From NCBI GenBank assembly GCA_003427395.1, contig BFEA01000584.1, positions 390,120 to 437,371 of the forward strand: DNA of 47,252 nt, read 5' to 3'. The notes below the pieces were generated by a model. That model saw only the letters and a program-made list of their open reading frames with translations, was not told where the DNA came from and ran no database searches. The stretch comes from Chara braunii (lineage: Eukaryota > Streptophyta > Charophyceae > Charales > Characeae). The position numbers and the translations under genes are program-made. This document shows positions 44,026 to 47,252 of the stretch, piece by piece (within the stretch, counting starts at the first letter, position 1; each line of letters starts with the position of its first letter).

Positions 44026-44240
44026 ATGAATCTTCCGCCGAAACATAGGAAGATACAACTTTGTATTTTCTACTTGCTCTCGGGCATAACAACAATGAAC
44101 CTTCCACTAAAACATGGAAGGATACGCCCGCTAGGTGAGTATACCCTTCTCTCTCTTGCGCCACCGCTCACCTACGTGCCCACGCACGACATGTAAAAGG
44201 TTGTGCCTGATGAATCTTCTGCTGGAACATGGGAAGATAC
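44026..44240. repeat. Three 31-base hairpin repeats
   Basis: Units at 44026-44056, 44095-44125 and 44210-44240 all begin ATGAA and end ATAC. Stems are ATCTTCC/GGAAGAT, CCTTCC/GGAAGG and ATCTTC/GAAGAT around an AAACAT-like loop. A fourth unit in reverse orientation is near 45683-45713. Confidence 0.8.
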
Positions 44241-44411
44241 ATCGGCATACCAAATGCAACCACCGAGACAGTCTAGACGACTATGATAACCAAAACGAAG
44301 ACCCCCACGAGGTGAAGATAGCCACTGCAATCTCGACGATGATAGCTAACACGATGAGTAGCACAAGCACTGGTCGAAGGCGATTATCGAGGTGAGTGTC
44401 AGGAGCAGCGT

Positions 44412-44465
44412 TGTCGGCACAAATACCCTCACACGGGTATTTGTCCTTGTTTTTGCGTGTCATAT
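44412..44465 (+). repeat. LTR tip (U3-end-like) fragment
   Basis: Starts TGTCGGCACAAATACCC and continues ACGGGTATTTGTCC to TTTTTGCGTGTCA, matching the first ~50 bases of the LTR copies at 10898 and of the reverse complement of 28790. The terminal palindrome is present with changed bases (AAATACCC/GGGTATTT). How far it extends right is unclear. Confidence 0.7.
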
Positions 44466-45189
44466 GAGCAACATATATAGTGATATTCGAGGTAGTGGTA
44501 CTCTTATTTTTTTGCAGGCCACAACCAAGTCTCAGTAGTTGGAATGGCGAGTGGGAGTATGGTTAGATCAAAGAGTGTATGCGAGTGCACTTTCGGCTTG
44601 GTCCTTTGGGACATTTGTTAAATTTGAAACAATACAAAGAAGATTTGCATTGCCCCAACGCGAGGATGACACGGATGCGTAGAGAAAATAGTCAATTGGG
44701 CTACTCTTCGGCCAAACCTGGCCGATATGAAAGGGCGGATTCAAGTAGGGATGATGGTTGTCGTAAAAGTCCAGTGAGCGACTAGGCCGCCTATAAGTGT
44801 CCGACAACCTGATAAATAGAAGGTTTCTGAGTTGTTTTTTGCTAGTGTGGCCTTATTGAAAGGGCTGACGAAACTGCGCTAAATTTCGGAGCTAAGGAGG
44901 AAGAGTTTACGTGGTAAAAACGAAAACGAAGAGGAGGAAGGTTGAAGAAACGGCAAAGGGGAAAGTGGCCAGAGAGAGGTTGCATATCTCTCTCGTTTCT
45001 TGACGCAACTGTGTAAGGGCGGAGTTGTTACCAAGGTTTCATCCCCTGAAGAAGCAGGTGGTGAGCACAGACTGGGTTGATAGGGTGTGGGTTGGCCACA
45101 ACGAAGATTCGGGGCTACGCGGGTTGAGAAAGGAAGTGGGATAGGCAGTGTATTTGTCTATGTTCCAGCGAAACTTAGTACATTGTTGT

Positions 45190-45545
45190 TTTCTGCGCTT
45201 AGTGAGTAGTGGTGTAAACCTTGTTCCCATGACCTTCCATGTTTCCTTTAGCGGGATCCTCTGCATCGTCGTGCGTGTAGTCATTATAATGCTCATCTTG
45301 GTTGAGCAAGTCATCATCCCCGACGTCATCTATGCCATTGATTTGTTCCTGCAAATCGTGGCCACCTTCGAGGCTCCGACGTAACTCATCATTGCGCTAT
45401 CCATTGGATACTACATTTTGATCATCAACATCATCGTGACCAAAGTAGTCATTATTATCGTGGCAGCATTGCCCATCCAATCGTTGTCATCATGTCCATC
45501 ATCGTATTTGTTGAGGCAGCGTTTGTATTCGATGAACCTAGGGAA
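45190..45545 (-). pseudogene. Asp/His-rich coding remnant, unknown
   Basis: On the minus strand an acidic frame reads CHDNNDYFGHDDVDDQNVV (near 45440), then after a stop EGGHDLQEQINGIDDVGDDD (near 45350) and HYNDYTHDDAEDPAKGN (near 45260). The repeated GAT/CAT codons could also arise from trinucleotide expansion. No family is recognised. Confidence 0.3.
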
Positions 45546-45667
45546 GAGTTAAAAAACGGGGAGGGAAGTAAGGAATGTGGTTGAACTTATCTGCCTATCA
45601 CGTATGTATCTCCACATTCTGTAACAGACTCGGAGGATTTATACTCGTTTAGAGAGCAGCAGTCGAC

Positions 45668-45713
45668 GAAGATACTGACAATGTATCTTCACGCATTTTA
45701 GCGGAAGGTTCAT
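45668..45713. repeat. Perfect 8-bp palindrome plus reversed hairpin repeat
   Basis: GAAGATAC (45668-45675) faces GTATCTTC (45683-45690) across TGACAAT. The right arm is shared with a reverse-orientation copy of the 31-base hairpin unit seen at 44026-44240. Confidence 0.8.
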
Positions 45714-45999
45714 CTCATTTTGTACGTTTCGAAAATATTGGGAGAAGGCTCCTAGTTGGCATTTCCATCTGTAATCATATTGCTTGTCGTAGTGATCGTC
45801 GTGGCCAATCTTCTAGAGCGTCATCTTCGTTATCATGTAGATCGTCGTATCTTTGATCTACACTGTGCCATCTTCGTCGTGGTGGTGTTTATGGTTTTTA
45901 TGCTTGCTGAATCCGCCTTCGGTTGTGCAATCGTGGTGGTCGTTGTGCTGAGGTTACTTTCTCATGGTCGTCCTTATCACCATTGCCATATTATCCCTT

Positions 46000-46490
46000 C
46001 TGGTTATCGACCTCGTTGTGTTCGCCTTAGTTGTCGAGAAGCACGGACAACACTTAGATATTGTGCTTGAGCTGCTAAGACCACACAAGTATAAGATCAA
46101 CTTTGAGGAATGTGAGTTCGGTCGCATGAAAATCTTGTATTTGTGTCATGAGGTATCCCCGGATGGGGTTAGGCCCGAAGACGCAAAGGTGACCAGCATT
46201 CACGACAGGCCACGCCCTAAGTTTATGATGGAGATCAGATCTTTCTAGGGGATGACATGCTACTACTGTAACTTTGTGAAGAATTATAGTATGGTGACTG
46301 CACCCTTGACTAATCTAACACGCCTTAACACACGATGGGAATGAATGTGAGGGAGCTTTCAAGCGATTGACGTATGCTCTCACACATCATGAGATTCTCA
46401 TGCTTCCTAATCCTCAGAAGCCATTCATCGTGACCACTGGCATTGGCGCAGTGCTGGCTCGGCCAGAGAGTGTCAACGTCGATATTTATG
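46000..46490 (+). pseudogene. Ty3/gypsy RT-RNase H fragment, second lineage
   Basis: Reads from the RT active-site region into RNase H: LVID-LVVFA at 46000 (where YLDD-type residues are expected), HGQHLDIVLELLRPHKYKI, FEECEFGRMKILYLCHEVS, GVRPEDAKVTSIHDRPRP, then a stop at 46246, MTCYYCNFVKNYSMVTAPLT, a shift near 46343, EGAFKRLTYALTHHEILMLP and PFIVTTGIGAVLA. The RNase H stretch lacks the few residues, including the catalytic Asp, normally between VTT and GIGAVL. It differs from the minus-strand element's RT, so it is another gypsy lineage (chromovirus-like by wording of the motifs). Confidence 0.8.
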
Positions 46491-46614
46491 TTCATTGTAT
46501 TGCTCTTATTTGGTTGTTTCTCGATGTATTTTGCATTACGATTGTGTGCGACTATTTGGGTTACTTCGTGATTTTTCAGTTTGGATTTTTGTATATCACT
46601 CATACTCATATTCC

Positions 46615-46618
<4 letters not shown>

Positions 46619-46677
<59 letters not shown>

Positions 46678-46690
46678 TGTGTGTGTGTTT
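46619..46690. repeat. (CT)n(TG)n microsatellite
   Basis: About 55 bases of CT followed by a short TG run. Confidence 0.97.
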
Positions 46691-46886
46691 CAAAGCAAGC
46701 ATGAATCTTCTCTGGATGGAGTAACTTTTATGTTGTTTGTTCGCAGCCCGTCAAGGTTGGTGTTTTATGCCCTTGAGACCTTCAACGTCAATTGAACTTT
46801 CAACGTTCATGGTCGTTCGGAAGGGTGGACAAATTTGAGGTAAGGGCTTAGCAAGAGGAAGGGCATGCAAAGGACCGGTAGCTGCC

Positions 46887-46978
46887 GTAGGAGGCCGAGG
46901 AGGTCGCGGTCCTTGAGTTGGACATTTCAAAATCGAAACGACGTGGGAGGTCGAGGAGGTCGTGATCCTTAAGTTTTG
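46887..46978. repeat. Short tandem duplication, 56-base period
   Basis: GTAGGAGGCCGAGGAGGTCG (46887) and GTGGGAGGTCGAGGAGGTCG (46943) head two copies that continue through a (C/T)CCTT(G/A)AGTT segment. The rest of 46700-47199 shows nothing I can name. Confidence 0.7.
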
Positions 46979-47197
46979 AAAATTTTGAACTCAACGGTGC
47001 GTGTCTACTTTTATTGAATAGAATAGCATTTCGAATAGATGTATGCGTTGTATTCAAACACAACGTGTACCCTTTCTTCTAAAATTTTGGAAAAAAAAAC
47101 TCTTGTATTTCAATAGAACATTACCTTTTCACCTTTTTTTTTTATAGGTCAATTGTTTTCCTTGTGCTCTCAGCCACCGACATGTTGCATGCTACAA

Positions 47198-47199
<2 letters not shown>

Positions 47200-47230
<31 letters not shown>

Positions 47231-47252
47231 CTCTCTCTCTCTCTCTCTCTCT
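47200..47252. repeat. Poly-T and (CT)n at the window end
   Basis: A run of about 30 T is followed by a CT microsatellite that reaches the last base. Confidence 0.97.

Overview
This window is eukaryotic and almost entirely mobile-element DNA. I see no convincing host gene, no rRNA or tRNA gene and no CRISPR array. The retroelement types (a Ty3/gypsy element primed by tRNA-Asp, a LINE with a zf-RVT zinc domain, hAT-like MITEs), the abundant microsatellites and one run of N point to a draft scaffold from a large, repeat-rich plant-lineage genome. The gypsy proteins resemble those I associate with charophyte algae such as Chara, but that is recall and not a search result.

The left third (1-10.9 kb) is a decayed LINE (470-1975 and 9311-10551) split by a 7.3-kb non-coding unit (1976-9310). 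The unit starts TGTCG and ends CGACA, like the LTRs of the gypsy element further right. Removing it brings the two LINE halves back into the same reading frame, which fixes its boundaries.

The middle (10.9-33.1 kb) is a second long LTR-like unit in the opposite orientation (10898-about 12700, resuming at 28791-33085), interrupted by an old minus-strand Ty3/gypsy element (about 12700-28790). The gypsy element has a 1904-bp 5' LTR (26887-28790), a tRNA-Asp primer-binding site, gag with a CCHC knuckle, protease, reverse transcriptase, RNase H and integrase, all broken by frameshifts and stops. Past the integrase lies an extra gag-like reading frame with its own CCHC knuckle. Its damaged 3' LTR carries two MITE insertions, each flanked by a perfect 8-bp target duplication and each absent from the 5' LTR.

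The right part (33.1-47.3 kb) holds an hAT-like MITE around an assembly gap, a third and more diverged long LTR-like unit (about 37430-41372), a fold-back element, an LTR tip, short hairpin repeats and a degraded plus-strand gypsy RT/RNase H fragment.

The most notable signal is in all three long LTR-like units: an irregular array of short stem-loops whose loop sequence is conserved while the stem arms change together so that pairing is kept. I know of no described LTR feature like this. A second hairpin family with the same behaviour lies near 44.0-45.7 kb.
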